The translations under genes were made by a program, and so were the position numbers. A stretch of 7,408 nt of DNA from JARLFX01 sp036404255 (GTDB taxonomy: Bacteria > Acidobacteriota > Terriglobia > Terriglobales > Acidobacteriaceae), in contig DASWOP010000135.1 of assembly GCA_036404255.1 (NCBI GenBank), forward strand, positions 1 to 7,408. The letters are read 5' to 3'. Every line of letters starts with the position of its first letter. The first letter of the stretch is position 1. Positions 7,028 through 7,408 of this stretch are shown in pieces. The notes under the pieces are model-generated. The model was not told the origin of the DNA. It did not search any database and saw nothing but the letters and a program-made list of their open reading frames with translations.

Positions 7028-7060
7028 GTCATTCTGAGCGCAGCGAAGAATCTGCTTTCT
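7028..7060 (+). repeat. GTCATTCTGAGCG intergenic repeat, intact copy 2
   Basis: It is identical over 33 bases to 4756-4788. TCATTCTGAGCG at 7029-7040 is a second intact match to the predicted target of the IS110-like guide RNA and lies only ~110 bases from the actual insertion point. Confidence 0.9.
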
Positions 7061-7082
7061 GCTTCTGTCACCCCCAAATTTT

Positions 7083-7116
7083 GTCATTCCGCTGCGCAGC
7101 GGCGGAATCTGCTTCT
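7083..7116 (+). repeat. GTCATTCCGC intergenic repeat with strong palindrome
   Basis: The copy begins GTCATTCCGC and contains the 14-base perfect palindrome CCGCTGCGCAGCGG at 7089-7102. The outer bases ATTCCGC (7086-7092) also match GCGGAAT (7102-7108) in reverse complement. It belongs to the same family by position of stem and tail (GGAATCTGCTTCT), but its core differs from the predicted IS110 target. Confidence 0.85.
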
Positions 7117-7145
7117 CTACCCATACTGCCAGTCCTCTCCGCACC

Positions 7146-7153
7146 GTCATTCT
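7146..7153 (+). repeat. Repeat head interrupted by the IS110-like element
   Basis: GTCATTCT is the repeat head up to and including the predicted CT core. The next bases are TGTATCTG rather than GAGCG. The break coincides with the left end of the insertion element. The remainder of the repeat should lie beyond the element's right end, outside the window. Confidence 0.75.
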
Positions 7154-7190
7154 TGTATCTGTAAGAGAGCGGCAGAAGTGTAGGAAAATG

Positions 7191-7350
7191 TCGCAGTGGG
7201 GGAACCTATGGACTGGTTCCCCCGCGGGCGGACGGCACCCGTTCATTCTGCGGTGGCAAGCCACCGTCGCTCAGCCCAGGGACCGCTGCCCAGATCACGC
7301 ACGACCGAACAGTCGCAGGACTTTCCAGTCGCACATACAAGGCAGGTTAC
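7191..7350 (+). ncRNA. Putative IS110 bridge RNA with target and donor guides
   Basis: Ends are approximate. The order matches the known bridge RNA plan. First is a 5' stem-loop, GGGGGAACC 7198-7206 pairing perfectly with GGTTCCCCC 7215-7223. Next is a target loop closed by GGGCGGaCGG 7226-7235 with CCGCTGCCC 7283-7291 (one bulged A, one G-U), continued by CCC 7238-7240 with GGG 7279-7281. Inside it, the apical hairpin CGGTGGCAAGCCACCG (7251-7266) separates two unpaired sides. The 5' side carries TCATTCT (7243-7249), and the 3' side carries CGCTCAG (7268-7274), the reverse complement of CTGAGCG. Together they specify TCATTCTGAGCG. In the donor region, ATACAAG (7335-7341) is the reverse complement of the left end CTTGTAT (7152-7158). 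The best left donor guide is GCAGGACT (7315-7322). ATCACG 7294-7299 pairs with CGTGAT 7351-7356 over the transposase start and may close the donor loop. No promoter is called inside the element. Confidence 0.78.
7198..7223 (+). promoter_or_regulatory. 5' stem-loop of the putative bridge RNA
   Basis: A perfect 9-bp stem (7198-7206 with 7215-7223) encloses an 8-base loop TATGGACT. It precedes the target-binding loop, the position of the 5' stem-loop in known IS110 bridge RNAs. Confidence 0.8.
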
Positions 7351-7354
7351 CGTG

Positions 7355-7408
7355 ATGCGAACGATTTGTGGAGTGGATATTTCATCGGTCTGTCTGGCGG
7401 CGCGCATC
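7355..7408 (+). CDS. IS110-family transposase, N-terminal 18 codons (truncated by window end)
   Basis: The visible product is MRTICGVDISSVCLAARI. A short hydrophobic strand followed by GVDIS, with the first catalytic Asp of a RuvC-like DEDD domain, is the characteristic opening of IS110-family transposases (usually GIDVSK...LD). These enzymes work with a bridge RNA to recombine donor and target at a dinucleotide core. ATG 7355 is preceded by AAGGCAGG (7339-7346) as a plausible ribosome binding site; an in-frame GTG at 7352 directly abuts it. With 18 residues, other RNase-H-fold families beginning with a GVDIS-like motif cannot be excluded from the protein alone. The guide-bearing leader is the stronger evidence. 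The rest of the gene is outside the window. Confidence 0.75.
   Translation, partial: MRTICGVDISSVCLAARI

Larger units (their letters stand above)
7152..7408 (+). mobile_element. IS110-family insertion sequence, left end (partial)
   Basis: The element starts at the CT core (7152-7153) inside an interrupted GTCATTCTGAGCG repeat, with a structured noncoding leader of ~200 bases. A transposase frame then begins at 7355 and runs off the window. IS110-group elements are known to lack long terminal inverted repeats and to encode the bridge RNA in the left end, ahead of the transposase; this matches what is seen. The right end and most of the transposase are outside the window. Confidence 0.82.

Noticed and set aside
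4730..7153. CRISPR array
   Set aside because: The repeats are few, irregularly spaced, variable and flank genes; no regular spacer pattern exists.
6908..7264. - strand frame of 118 codons across the repeats and the IS left end
   Set aside because: It crosses several palindromic repeats, the phosphatase 3' end and the bridge RNA region, and has no domain.

Overview
The window looks like a stretch of chromosome from an Acidobacteriota soil bacterium (Acidobacteriaceae-like). This is inferred from the GC-rich coding sequence, the near absence of Shine-Dalgarno sites, and intergenic space packed with palindromic repeats of the GTCATTCTGAGCG, GGGTGCCCCA and CCACGGATTACGCGG types, which I associate with that phylum. 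No taxonomic search could be run.

Layout from left to right. Bases 1-131 are repeat debris (the tail of one repeat and two hairpins), which the 5' end of an exported TPR-repeat protein gene (to 1465, + strand) reads through. A GGGTGCCCCA-type hairpin separates it from a SprT-like zinc metalloprotease gene (1625-2410, +). Tail to tail with that gene is a visibly AT-richer gene for a four-helix membrane protein of unknown function (2385-3107, - strand). It lies behind lgt, prolipoprotein diacylglyceryl transferase (3149-3988, -). A long imperfect inverted repeat occupies the divergent gap before hpt, hypoxanthine phosphoribosyltransferase (4166-4717, +). A 317-base gene-free region with three GTCATYCTGAG repeats leads to a large GAF-GAF-PP2C (SpoIIE/RsbU-type) phosphatase gene (5035-6990, +). 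After it comes another run of repeats (7008-7153).

The most interesting part is the right end. From 7152 onward the sequence reads as the left end of an IS110-family insertion sequence. It has a noncoding leader of about 200 bases and then the first 18 codons of a DEDD-type transposase (MRTICGVDISS...). The leader folds like an IS110 bridge RNA: a 5' stem-loop, then a target-binding loop, then a donor-binding region. Its guides can be read directly. The two sides of the target loop contain TCATTCT and CGCTCAG, which together specify TCATT-CT-GAGCG, the conserved head of the host's own intergenic repeat (intact at 4756 and 7028). The element sits immediately after GTCATTCT, so it interrupts such a repeat at the predicted CT core. 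A third segment, ATACAAG at 7335-7341, is the exact reverse complement of core plus left end, CTTGTAT at 7152-7158, as expected for a right donor guide. Together these describe an RNA-guided element programmed to insert into the host's dispersed palindromic repeats, parallel to IS621 and REP sequences in Escherichia coli.

The chromosomal genes do not form one pathway. They are separate housekeeping functions (lipoprotein modification, purine salvage), a probable stress-signalling phosphatase, a putative protease and an exported TPR protein, interspersed with mobile repeats.
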